Shown here piece by piece: positions 1 to 5,737 of a stretch of 10,620 bases of DNA. The position numbers and the translations under genes were made by a program. The notes under the pieces were generated by a model. It ran no database searches and was not told the origin of the DNA. It was given only the letters and a program-made list of their open reading frames with translations. Location: assembly GCA_021783435.1 (NCBI GenBank), contig JAJXUC010000133.1, positions 1 through 10,620 on the forward strand. The letters are read 5' to 3'. How positions within the stretch are numbered: the stretch's first letter is position 1; the number at the start of each line of letters is the position of its first letter. Origin of the DNA: Pseudomonadota bacterium (GTDB lineage Bacteria; Pseudomonadota; Gammaproteobacteria; Burkholderiales; Burkholderiaceae).

Positions 1-422
1 ACGATGTCGCGCACCGCATCGGGCATGCCGGCCTCGATCACAGCCGCCTCGCGCGCATGGTGCGTGACGCGATCCCAGACCTCGAAATGCGACCCCATGC
101 CGATCAGATCGATGTCGCGTTCGATCCCCGCCGCGGCGCGCAGTTCAGGCGAGATCAGAACCCGCCCGGTGGCGTCGATCTCGGTTTCCGTGGCATGGCC
201 CAGATAAATGCGCTTCCAGCCCTGCGCCGACATCGGCAGGGCTGCGATCTTGGCGCGGAATTCCTGCCATTGCGGATCGGCGAACAGCAGCAGGCAGCCT
301 TCGGGACTCTTGGTCACCGTCAGGCGACCGGCCGCCTGCGCCAAAAGCACGTCGCGATGACGCGCAGGCACGGTCATCCGACCCTTGCCGTCCAGCGTCA
401 ACGCCGATATGCCAATGAACAC
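1..422 (-). CDS. mraZ: MraZ, transcriptional regulator of the division/cell-wall cluster (C-terminus cut by window edge)
   Basis: MraZ is an AbrB-fold DNA-binding protein, usually the first gene of the dcw (mra) division and cell-wall cluster, which it represses. The reading frame on the minus strand begins FIGISALTLDGKGRMTVPAR, the typical first SpoVT/AbrB half with its DxKGR-type core. The second half contains EIDATGRVLISPELR and ends GMGSHFEVWDR, also typical of the family. About 140 residues are visible and the family is about 140-152, so only a few C-terminal residues are missing. I chose the GTG at 422 because GGAGAA lies 4 bases upstream (427-432) and the product then starts at the family's usual place. 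The following dcw genes (rsmH, ftsL and so on) would be expected off the left edge; that is inference. Confidence 0.95.
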   Translation of the reverse strand, partial: MFIGISALTLDGKGRMTVPARHRDVLLAQAAGRLTVTKSPEGCLLLFADPQWQEFRAKIAALPMSAQGWKRIYLGHATETEIDATGRVLISPELRAAAGIERDIDLIGMGSHFEVWDRVTHHAREAAVIEAGMPDAVRDI

Positions 423-462
423 GCGCTTCTCCGATTGCCTTGAGCGCAGAGCCCAGTCCCTG

Positions 463-496
463 CACTTTCACCCACTTTTTTGCACTTGGCTGCACT
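463..496 (-). promoter_or_regulatory. MraZ operator: four direct repeats with 10-bp period
   Basis: On the minus strand AGTG occurs four times at an exact 10-bp spacing (its complement CACT starts at plus positions 463, 473, 483 and 493). Three repeats read AGTGCA and one AGTGGG. MraZ of E. coli binds TGGGN direct repeats separated by 5 bp, and mollicute MraZ binds AAAGTG-type repeats of similar period, so this array fits an autoregulatory site. The first repeat overlaps the -10 box and the others lie in the predicted start and leader, which suits repression. The one-turn period places all repeats on the same face of the helix. Confidence 0.8.
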
Positions 497-522
497 GTAG
501 GTGGCAAAAAGAGCATCGTCAA
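494..522 (-). promoter_or_regulatory. Sigma70-type promoter of mraZ / dcw cluster
   Basis: On the minus strand TTGACG (522-517) is followed after exactly 17 bp by TACAGT (499-494). The expected start is near 487, leaving a leader of about 65 nt before the mraZ GTG. The -10 hexamer shares its last three bases with the first MraZ repeat. Confidence 0.7.
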
Positions 523-888
523 TAGGGAAAATTGAAAAATTGGCTTATCAAACAAGCACTTAGCGCCGCTTTCTCGGCTGTGTTTTTGTACAGATCAAAT
601 CAAAAAAATTCTATTAAATGAAATACTTGAATTCATAAGTGCAAGCGATACATTCGGATTGAAGCCCTTGCCTCGCGTGAAGCTCGCGATCGTCCTGCGC
701 AGGACACGGCCATGGCCCGCATTTGGGCAGGTGCGGCCCGGCCTGACCAGGAGAGGAAGACGGCACCCGGCGTCCGTCGCTTGCCACACCAGCAGCATCG
801 TTGGGCAGGGGCCAGGGCCGCCTGCGTGCGCCACGGGAACCTGCTTTTTGTCGTGCTGGGTTGGTTGCATTTAGGCACGAATGTCGCC
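523..888. other. Intergenic stretch between mraZ promoter and fluoride operon, no gene recognised
   Basis: No reading frame here resembles a known protein on either strand. Roughly 523-660 is clearly more AT-rich than the rest of the window. A weak plus-strand promoter-like pair lies there: TTGAAT at 627-632, then a 16-bp spacer and TACATT at 649-654. A perfect 14-bp palindrome, GTCCTGCGCAGGAC, lies at 692-705. Neither can be tied to a gene. The frame from 712 to 897 ends in a hydrophobic run (LLFVVLGWL), but there is no clear ribosome binding site or family match, so I did not call it. Confidence 0.5.
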
Positions 889-918
889 TTGACCTGAGTC
901 TTTCGACGCTTTTAAACT
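889..918 (+). promoter_or_regulatory. Promoter of the fluoride-resistance operon
   Basis: TTGACC (889-894) is followed by TAAACT (913-918) at 18 bp, or by TTAAAC at 17 bp. The predicted start near 925 lies a few bases upstream of the first riboswitch stem, which is the usual placement for a riboswitch leader. Confidence 0.65.
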
Positions 919-932
919 CATCGCAAACGAGA

Positions 933-1034
933 CGGCGATGGAGTTCGCCGCAACCGCCATCGGCGCCAGCCGGGGGCTGATGACTCCTACCCAGTGGCCG
1001 CGGCATGCGGCGGGTGATCCGCATGGGAGGAGTC
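933..1034 (+). ncRNA. Fluoride riboswitch (crcB motif) with translational expression platform
   Basis: The aptamer core matches the crcB motif. P1 is CGGCG (933-937) paired with CGCCG (946-950). It encloses AUGGAGUU, whose GGAGU (940-944) forms the pseudoknot with ACUCC (983-987). A second stem pairs GCC (956-958) with GGC (975-977) and CGGC (961-964) with GCCG (969-972). The conserved stretch GGCUGAUGACUCCUAC (975-990) closes it. The platform holds a 7-bp hairpin, CATGCGG (1004-1010) with CCGCATG (1019-1025), then the ribosome binding site GGGAGGAG (1025-1032) and ATG 1036. GACUCCU (982-988), which contains the pseudoknot strand, is also a perfect 7-nt complement of AGGAGUC (1028-1034). Fluoride-stabilised pseudoknot formation should therefore free the ribosome binding site. 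The riboswitch identity is established knowledge matched by eye; the switching model is inference. Downstream crcB genes support the call. Confidence 0.92.
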
Positions 1035-1035
1035 G

Positions 1036-1324
1036 ATGCAAGCACAAGCCGTATGGCAACCAAACAATCGCCCAGATTCTGGCGATTGTTTTGCTCTGTC
1101 CGCTGCTGCATGGCTTCATCGCCACGATGGAGGAGAAGGTGCAGCGCGGCGCAGGCCCCCGCCCGCTTCAGCCCTGCCGCGATCTGGCCAAATGGTTGCG
1201 CAAAGAGATCGTGGTGCCGCAAACCGCGTCGCGGATCTTCTGGGCCGCGCCGGCGGTGGCGTTCTCGGCCACGCTCACGGCGCCCGTCCTGATATTGGCG
1301 CAGTTGCCGCTCGGGCTGGTCTGG
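1036..1324 (+). pseudogene. Remnant of a HyfC/HycD-like (NADH dehydrogenase subunit 1 family) membrane protein, frameshifted and truncated
   Basis: From 1058 one frame reads IAQILAIVLLCPLL, then GAGPRPLQPCRDLAKWLRKE, then a second membrane segment ending LILAQLPLGLVW. This is the N-terminal pattern of the formate hydrogenlyase subunit 4 family (HycD/HyfC, related to NuoH): TM helix, basic R-G-P-x-x-x-Q-x-x-R-D-L loop, second TM helix. That frame has no good start of its own. The ATG with the strong riboswitch-linked ribosome binding site (1036) is in another frame, and dropping one base near 1057 joins the two. Family members are about 300 residues; only about 90 survive before similarity stops near 1324. 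The zero frame from 1036 stays open to a stop at 1450-1452. Fluoride riboswitches upstream of formate-hydrogenlyase-type genes have been reported, so this is probably a decayed former riboswitch target. Whether the frameshift is real cannot be judged from one sequence. Confidence 0.6.
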
Positions 1325-1467
1325 CGACGCAGGCGCTTCGCGGTGCGCCGCGCGCCGCGCGCCCCGGAAAAAACAACAACAATCCCGATGGCTTGCGCGA
1401 CGCTTTGGACCGCGCGCCAAGCCCCCCTTGCGGCACCGCCCGCTTTTTTTGATTTGCAGGACGTTGC

Positions 1468-1854
1468 ATGGTTTCCGTTTACATCTCCGTTTTCGCCATC
1501 CTGGGCGCATTCGCCCGCTATGGGCAGTCTGTCGTCGTGCAGAACATGCTGGGCGACACCTTTCCGTTCGCCACCTTGTCGATCAACGTGCTGGGGTCGT
1601 TCCTGATGGGCTTCCTGTTTTTCGAGACGCTGGAGCGCATCAACGTCAGCCCGGAACTGCGCACGGGCATCCTCACCGGCGGCCTCGGCACCTACACCAC
1701 GTTTTCCACCTTCTCCATCGAGGCCCTTCATCTGTTCGAACTGGGGCATTTGATCCTGGCCGCACTCTATATCGGCGCGTCCGTCGTGCTGTCGATCGCC
1801 GCCGCGTTCTTCGGCGCCTATCTGTCGCGCCATCGGCAATTCACCGACTCCTGA
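1468..1854 (+). CDS. crcB: CrcB/Fluc fluoride channel, first paralogue
   Basis: Fluc proteins are small inner-membrane channels that let fluoride leave the cytoplasm. The 128-residue product has the family's four hydrophobic helices. It has the pore asparagine in the TM2 segment FPFATLSINVLGSF (N40), and GTYTTFSTF in the broken TM3, which carries the central sodium-site region and the Phe pair F79/F82. The ATG at 1468 is preceded by AGGA at 1458-1461 with a 6-base gap. The gene follows the fluoride riboswitch and HyfC-like remnant and is 16 bp upstream of a second crcB. Positive charges outside the conserved R17 and R65 lie in the TM2-TM3 loop (R57) and at the C-terminus (two Arg), with none in the TM1-TM2 or TM3-TM4 loops. 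This predicts an N-terminus-in orientation. Fluc works as an antiparallel dimer, so the neighbour may be its partner. Confidence 0.95.
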   Translation: MVSVYISVFAILGAFARYGQSVVVQNMLGDTFPFATLSINVLGSFLMGFLFFETLERINVSPELRTGILTGGLGTYTTFSTFSIEALHLFELGHLILAALYIGASVVLSIAAAFFGAYLSRHRQFTDS

Positions 1855-1870
1855 ACTGCGAGCGACTTCG

Positions 1871-2248
1871 ATGACCTTTCTCTACATCGCGATCTTCGCG
1901 CTCATCGGCGCTTTCAGCCGCTACGGGCACACCCTCGTCGTGCAGCGCTCGCTGGGGAGGTCATTCCCCTTCGCCACGCTGTCGATCAATATCGTCGGCT
2001 CGTTCCTGATGGGCTACCTGTTTTACGAAACCCTGAAATATGCCGCCATCAGCCCGGCCATGCGCACCGGCATCCTCACGGGCGGTATCGGCACCTACAC
2101 CACGTTTTCCACCTTTTCGCTGGAAACCATGGCCCTGATTGAAAACGGCGAGGCGACCAAGGCTGGACTCTATGTGGTGCTGTCCGTCTTTCTGTCCATG
2201 CTGGGCACGGCGCTCGGCGCCTATCTTTCACACAACCTGGGAGGCTGA
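1871..2248 (+). CDS. crcB: CrcB/Fluc fluoride channel, second paralogue
   Basis: This is a second Fluc channel of 125 residues, collinear with the first: R17 in TM1, pore Asn N40 in FPFATLSINIVGSF, and GTYTTFSTF with F79 and F82. The two proteins are alike along their whole length, so the pair looks like a tandem duplication. It starts 16 bp after the upstream stop with only a weak ribosome binding site (GCGAG), suggesting translational coupling. It differs in its charges: R26 and R30 lie in the TM1-TM2 loop and a Lys in the TM3-TM4 loop, while the C-terminus (LSHNLGG) has none. The predicted orientation is thus opposite to its partner's. Paired Fluc genes are best known from Gram-positive bacteria, where they form heterodimers; homodimers with dual topology are the other known arrangement. 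Confidence 0.95.
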   Translation: MTFLYIAIFALIGAFSRYGHTLVVQRSLGRSFPFATLSINIVGSFLMGYLFYETLKYAAISPAMRTGILTGGIGTYTTFSTFSLETMALIENGEATKAGLYVVLSVFLSMLGTALGAYLSHNLGG

Positions 2249-2251
2249 CCC

Positions 2252-2569
2252 ATGAAAACCGTCACGATGGCGCGCATCTACATCAAGGAAGGCGACAAGT
2301 TCGGCGGCGGCAACTTGATGCGCGAAATCTTCAAACTCCTGCACGAGGAACACAAGGTCCACGGCGTCACTGTGTTTCGCGGCGTCGCCGGTTTCGGCAG
2401 CAAGGGCGAGGTGCATGCCGACGATCTGCTGCGGCTGAACGTGCACCTGCCGCTGGTGCTGGAGTTCTACGACGACCCCGAGGTGGTGGCCTCCGTGCTG
2501 CCCCGCATCCAGCAGATGGTGCCCACCGGGCATATCGTCTCCTGGCAGGCGCAGTGCGGCTGCGACTGA
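2252..2569 (+). CDS. DUF190 family protein (small cytosolic, PII-like fold family)
   Basis: The 105-residue soluble product begins MKTVTMARIYIKEGDKFGGG and contains LMREIFKLLHEEHKVHGVTV followed by FRGVAGFGSKGEVH, the hallmark of DUF190. It ends VPTGHIVSWQAQCGCD, with two Cys near the C-terminus. DUF190 proteins are often encoded beside crcB and have a ferredoxin-like fold related to PII (GlnB) signalling proteins; their function is not established. The ribosome binding site GGGAGG (2239-2244) lies inside the last codons of the preceding crcB, 7 bases before the ATG. The upstream stop is 3 bp away, so the gene is clearly part of the same operon. A role in sensing fluoride or gating the channel would be a guess. 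Confidence 0.9.
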   Translation: MKTVTMARIYIKEGDKFGGGNLMREIFKLLHEEHKVHGVTVFRGVAGFGSKGEVHADDLLRLNVHLPLVLEFYDDPEVVASVLPRIQQMVPTGHIVSWQAQCGCD

Positions 2570-2764
2570 ACCTGCCGCCCACGCCGCGCGGGTGCGAGCC
2601 GGGCCGACGCAGGACAAGGACCGCATGCCTTCGCCCGTTGCGCATCAAGCCGAATCACTTCCGAACACTTCGGCGTCGAGGCCGGTGCCGAAAACGCGGT
2701 GGGTCGAGGCCTTGGCCCGACCATGATGGAAGCGGACACTCCGACCGAACAAGGGAAAAGAAGC
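2570..2764. other. Intergenic region between the fluoride operon and rnpB 3' end
   Basis: This 195-bp stretch separates convergent transcription units. It contains a modest hairpin, GGTCG (2702-2706) with CGACC (2718-2722) and an inner GGC/GCC pair. On the minus strand, GTTTTC follows a few bases downstream. It could help end rnpB transcription, but neither strand shows a convincing intrinsic terminator. No gene is recognisable. Confidence 0.35.
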
Positions 2765-3107
2765 GAAGCGGGCCTATAGGCCGGATTCTGTGCATCGGTT
2801 GCCCGATGTGGCAGCCATTCCTCTGGGCCGCGCGTTACCGCAGCGGCTCGTTGCCACCTACCCGCAGGCTCGCGCGGGCCGCGCTTTCTCCCGACCTTGG
2901 CCGGGCATCGCCTGCCTATTTGGTGTTGCTCCGGGTGGAGGTTGCCGCGTTTCACGTCCACGCCGGTCGCCCGGCGCTTACTCGTCTCTGTGGCCCTGTT
3001 CGTCGCGTCGCCGCGCACGGCCGTTAGCCGTCACCCTGCCCTGTGGAGTCCGGACCTTCCTCACCGCGCGGGTCGCCCCGCGCCAGCGCGGCTGCCCAGC
3101 CCACTTC
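2765..3107 (-). ncRNA. rnpB: RNase P RNA, bacterial type A
   Basis: This is the catalytic RNA of RNase P, which trims tRNA 5' leaders. On the minus strand the 5' end GAAGTGGGC (3107-3099) pairs over 9 bp with the 3' end GCCCGCTTC (2773-2765) to form P1. The universally conserved CR-I box GAGGAAGGTCCGGACTCC is at 3062-3045, followed by ACAGGGCAGG. Further along are CTCCACCCGGAGCAA and CCAAATAGG (P15 region), then CTGCGGGTAGG, and the CR-V box ACAGAATCCGGC near the 3' end, whose bases build P4 with CR-I. The length of about 343 nt is normal. The ends are set from P1 pairing, so the true 3' end could differ by a few bases. The gene starts 33 bp after the pyrC stop codon. Confidence 0.96.
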
Positions 3108-3116
3108 GCCGGGCGG

Positions 3117-3122
3117 ATTATG
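3117..3122 (-). promoter_or_regulatory. Possible -10 box of rnpB
   Basis: On the minus strand CATAAT (3122-3117) lies 9 bases before the predicted rnpB 5' end, a good distance for a -10 element. The -35 position, which overlaps the pyrC stop codon, has no good match (CCTAGA or CTAGAT). Transcript may therefore also come from pyrC read-through and processing. Confidence 0.4.
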
Positions 3123-3140
3123 CGCCACGCCTGCCAGGAT

Positions 3141-4220
3141 CTAGGCGCTTGAAAGCCCGGCTGCGATGCGCCAGGGCAAAGTCTGCCCGGCATCCAGCGG
3201 GACGATTTCGCCATCCGCATAGGGAAGTCGCGCGGGAACGGTCGTCGGCACGCGTTCCAGGGTCAGGGTTCCGGTGTTGCGCGGCAGGCCATAGAAGTCC
3301 GCGCCGAAATGGCTGGCGAACGCTTCGAGTCGGTGCAAGGCGCCACACTGTTCGAAGGCAAGCGCATAGAGTTCCAGCGCATGCGGCGCTGTCAGGCATC
3401 CGGCGCAGCCGCACGCAGCCTCTTTCAGCAGGCGGGCGTGCGGCGCGGAATCGGTGCCGAGGAAAAAACGCCCATCCCCGCCCGTTGCGGCGCCCAGCAA
3501 GGCCTGGCGATGGCGCTCGCGCTTGAGCACGGGCAGGCAGTAGTAATGCGGTCGCATGCCGCCGCTGAACATCGCATTGCGGCTGTAGAGCAAATGGTGC
3601 GCCGTGATGGTGGCCGCCAGCAGAGGCGTACCGCGCGCATCCAATTCGGGCTGGGCGCGCACGAAGTCCGCCGCATGCTGCGTGGTGATGTGCTCGAGCA
3701 CCATTTTCAACCGCGGAAAATCGCGACGCAGCCGCGTGAGGTGGCGTTCGATGAAAACCGCCTCGCGGTCGAAGACGTCCACGTCCGGATCCGTCACCTC
3801 GCCATGGATCAGCAAGGGCATGCCCAGTTCCTGCATGGTGTCCAGCACGGCGTGAACGCGGCGCAGATCCGTCACGCCGCTGTCGGAATTCGTGGTCGCC
3901 CCCGATGGGTAGAGCTTCACGGCATGGATCACGCCGCTGGCCTTGGCGCGGACGATTTCATCGGCAGGCGTGGTGTCGGTGAGATACAGCGTCATCAAGG
4001 GTTCGAAGGTCGAGCCCTTCGGCACCGCCGCGAGGACGCGCTCGCGGTATGCGAGGGCCTGCGCCGTGCTCACCACGGGCGGCTTCAGGTTCGGCATGAC
4101 GATGGCCCGCGCGAACTGCGCGGCACTCCAAGGCACGGTGTAGACGAGCGCGCCGGCGTCGCGCAGATGCACGTGCCAATCGTCGGGGCGGGAGATGGTG
4201 AGGGTTTGCGGTTCAGGCAT
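3141..4220 (-). CDS. pyrC: Dihydroorotase (PyrC), E. coli-type
   Basis: PyrC closes N-carbamoyl-L-aspartate to L-dihydroorotate, the third step of pyrimidine synthesis, in the cytoplasm. From the ATG at 4220 the protein is 359 residues (E. coli PyrC is 348). The metal-binding [11 protein letters not shown] is near residues 11-21 (His16, His18), and the carboxylated lysine is in [13 protein letters not shown] (Lys102). Further ligands sit in LLIHGEVTD and LEHITT, and the catalytic Asp in [20 protein letters not shown]. An ATG at 4253 would add [12 protein letters not shown] prefer 4220 because it aligns with the E. coli start, but neither start has a strong ribosome binding site. The gene follows gltL by 35-68 bp on the same strand, so read-through from the glt operon is possible. 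rnpB follows directly. Confidence 0.95.
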   Translation of the reverse strand: MPEPQTLTISRPDDWHVHLRDAGALVYTVPWSAAQFARAIVMPNLKPPVVSTAQALAYRERVLAAVPKGSTFEPLMTLYLTDTTPADEIVRAKASGVIHAVKLYPSGATTNSDSGVTDLRRVHAVLDTMQELGMPLLIHGEVTDPDVDVFDREAVFIERHLTRLRRDFPRLKMVLEHITTQHAADFVRAQPELDARGTPLLAATITAHHLLYSRNAMFSGGMRPHYYCLPVLKRERHRQALLGAATGGDGRFFLGTDSAPHARLLKEAACGCAGCLTAPHALELYALAFEQCGALHRLEAFASHFGADFYGLPRNTGTLTLERVPTTVPARLPYADGEIVPLDAGQTLPWRIAAGLSSA

Positions 4221-4288
4221 GAACTGGAATTCGGCGGCGGTGAACCGCGTCATGGTAGCCCGCGCATGCGCGCTGGGCCGCCCTGGGG

Positions 4289-5029
4289 TCAGTGCGCCAG
4301 AATCTTGCCCAGAAACTGTTGCGCGCGTTCGCTGCGCGCCTGGGTATTGCCGAAAAACTCGTGCGTGGCGCAATCTTCGACGATGCGCCCGGCGTCCATG
4401 AACACGACCCGGCTGGATACGCTGCGGGCAAAGCCCATTTCGTGCGTCACCACCATCATGGTCATGCCGTCCTTGGCCAAGCCGACCATGACCTCCAACA
4501 CCTCGCCCACCATTTCCGGGTCGAGCGCCGAGGTGGGCTCGTCGAACAGCATGGCGATCGGGTCCATGCAAAGGGCGCGCGCGATCGCCACACGCTGCTG
4601 CTGCCCGCCCGACAACTGGCCGGGAAACTTGTCGCGCTGGGATGCGAGACCCACGCGCGCCAGGTAATGGTCACCCTTCTCGGCGGCCTCGGCCTTGCTG
4701 CGGCCGAGCACCTTGATCTGCGCCAGGGTCAGGTTTTCCATCACGGACAGGTGCGGAAACAGTTCGAAGTGCTGAAACACCATGCCGACGCGCGAGCGCA
4801 ACTTGGGCAGATTGGTCTTCGGGTTCGCCACCGAAATGCCATCGACGATCACGTCGCCCTTCTGGAAAGGTTCGAGGCCATTCACGCACTTGATCAAGGT
4901 CGATTTGCCGGACCCCGAGGGGCCGCAAACCACGACGACCTCCCCCTTGTCGACATGCGTGGAACAATCGGCGAGCACCTGGAAACTGCCATACCACTTG
5001 CTGATGGCCTGGATCTCGATCATGGACAT
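4289..5029 (-). CDS. gltL: Glutamate/aspartate ABC transporter ATP-binding protein
   Basis: This is the ATPase that powers GltJK. The 246-residue product has Walker [10 protein letters not shown] (about 36-44), the Q-loop [10 protein letters not shown], signature [15 protein letters not shown] (about 139-153), Walker [14 protein letters not shown] and switch His in VVTHEMGF. It resembles E. coli GltL (241 residues) nearly throughout, including [12 protein letters not shown] and the C-terminal FLGKIL. Translation could start at 5029 (MSMIEIQ) or at 5023 (MIEIQ); the second aligns better with E. coli, but neither has a clear ribosome binding site. It lies 20 bp after gltK and is the last glt gene; pyrC follows. 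Confidence 0.95.
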   Translation of the reverse strand: MSMIEIQAISKWYGSFQVLADCSTHVDKGEVVVVCGPSGSGKSTLIKCVNGLEPFQKGDVIVDGISVANPKTNLPKLRSRVGMVFQHFELFPHLSVMENLTLAQIKVLGRSKAEAAEKGDHYLARVGLASQRDKFPGQLSGGQQQRVAIARALCMDPIAMLFDEPTSALDPEMVGEVLEVMVGLAKDGMTMMVVTHEMGFARSVSSRVVFMDAGRIVEDCATHEFFGNTQARSERAQQFLGKILAH

Positions 5030-5049
5030 GGCGGTTGGATTCGAAGCGG

Positions 5050-5736
5050 TCAACGAATGATGGCAATGCGCCGATTCAGCGCCCTGACGCCCTGCGACAG
5101 GCCGTAGCTGAGGACAAAATACACGACAGCCACGAAGGTATACATCTCGACGATGCGGCTGTCGCGCTGCGCGATCTTCACCGCGGCGCCGACGAAGTCG
5201 GTGACATTGAGCAAAGCCACGAGGGACACGTCCTGGAACAGCACGATGGTCTGCGTCAGCAGGACCGGCAACATGTTGCGCAGCGCCTGCGGCAGGATGA
5301 CCAGGCGCATGGCCTGCGCATAGCCCAGCCCCATGGCGTACGCGGCACTCAGCTGGCCCTTGGGTATGCTTTGAATGCCCGCGCGGACGATTTCGCAGAA
5401 ATAGGCGCCCTCGAACAGAATGAAGGTGACGTAGGCCGAGCGCTCCGCGCCAATTTTGGGGGGATATGCGGCGCCGGTAATCCACTGCAGCATGATGGGC
5501 ACCAGAAAATAGAACCAGAAAATCACCAGCAGCAGCGGGATCGAGCGCATCAGGTTCACGTATACCGCTGAAGCCCGGGCCAGCGCCTTGATGCTGGACA
5601 GCCGCGCCAGCGCCAGCAGAATGCCCCACAGCGTGCCGCCAACGCCCGCCACGAGCGTGAGCTGCAGCGTATACGTCATGCCCTTGCCCAAAAAGGGCAG
5701 CGCTTGAACGATGGAAGACCAGTCGAAGCCGCCCAT
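5050..5736 (-). CDS. gltK: Glutamate/aspartate ABC transporter permease GltK
   Basis: This is an inner-membrane permease of the His/Glu/Gln/Arg/opine family. From the ATG at 5736 it is 228 residues (E. coli GltK is 224) and begins MGGFDWSSIVQALPFLGKGM, the usual start of the family. Hydrophobic helices alternate with the conserved NLMRSIPLLLVIFWFYF and the EAA-like cytoplasmic loop EIVRAGIQSIPKGQLSAAYA (about 115-134), which contacts GltL. The end of the preceding gltJ reads TGA-G-ATG, so the two genes are one base apart and probably translationally coupled. A longer in-frame ATG at 5793 lies inside gltJ and is unlikely. Confidence 0.95.
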   Translation of the reverse strand: MGGFDWSSIVQALPFLGKGMTYTLQLTLVAGVGGTLWGILLALARLSSIKALARASAVYVNLMRSIPLLLVIFWFYFLVPIMLQWITGAAYPPKIGAERSAYVTFILFEGAYFCEIVRAGIQSIPKGQLSAAYAMGLGYAQAMRLVILPQALRNMLPVLLTQTIVLFQDVSLVALLNVTDFVGAAVKIAQRDSRIVEMYTFVAVVYFVLSYGLSQGVRALNRRIAIIR

Positions 5737-5737
5737 C

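Noticed and set aside
1441..1450. T7 run before crcB as an intrinsic terminator
   Set aside because: The only hairpin directly in front is a 4-bp GCGG/CCGC stem, too weak for a confident terminator. The run could still matter for polarity, but I cannot support it.
614..1510. Long minus-strand ORF of 298 codons opposite the riboswitch region
   Set aside because: Very Arg-rich with no recognisable domain. It lies antisense to a riboswitch and the crcB start, so it is a GC-rich shadow frame.
938..1606. Single long plus-strand ORF of 222 codons read as one protein
   Set aside because: Its first part is the riboswitch, its middle is the HyfC-like fragment, and its end overlaps crcB out of frame. 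Only 1058-1324 resembles a protein family.
2554..3526. Plus- and minus-strand ORFs across 2554-3526
   Set aside because: They lie over the RNase P RNA gene and the antisense of pyrC. The RNA motifs and P1 pairing explain the region.
3309..4667. 452-codon plus-strand ORF
   Set aside because: It is the antisense shadow of pyrC and gltL, both of which have full sets of active-site motifs on the minus strand.
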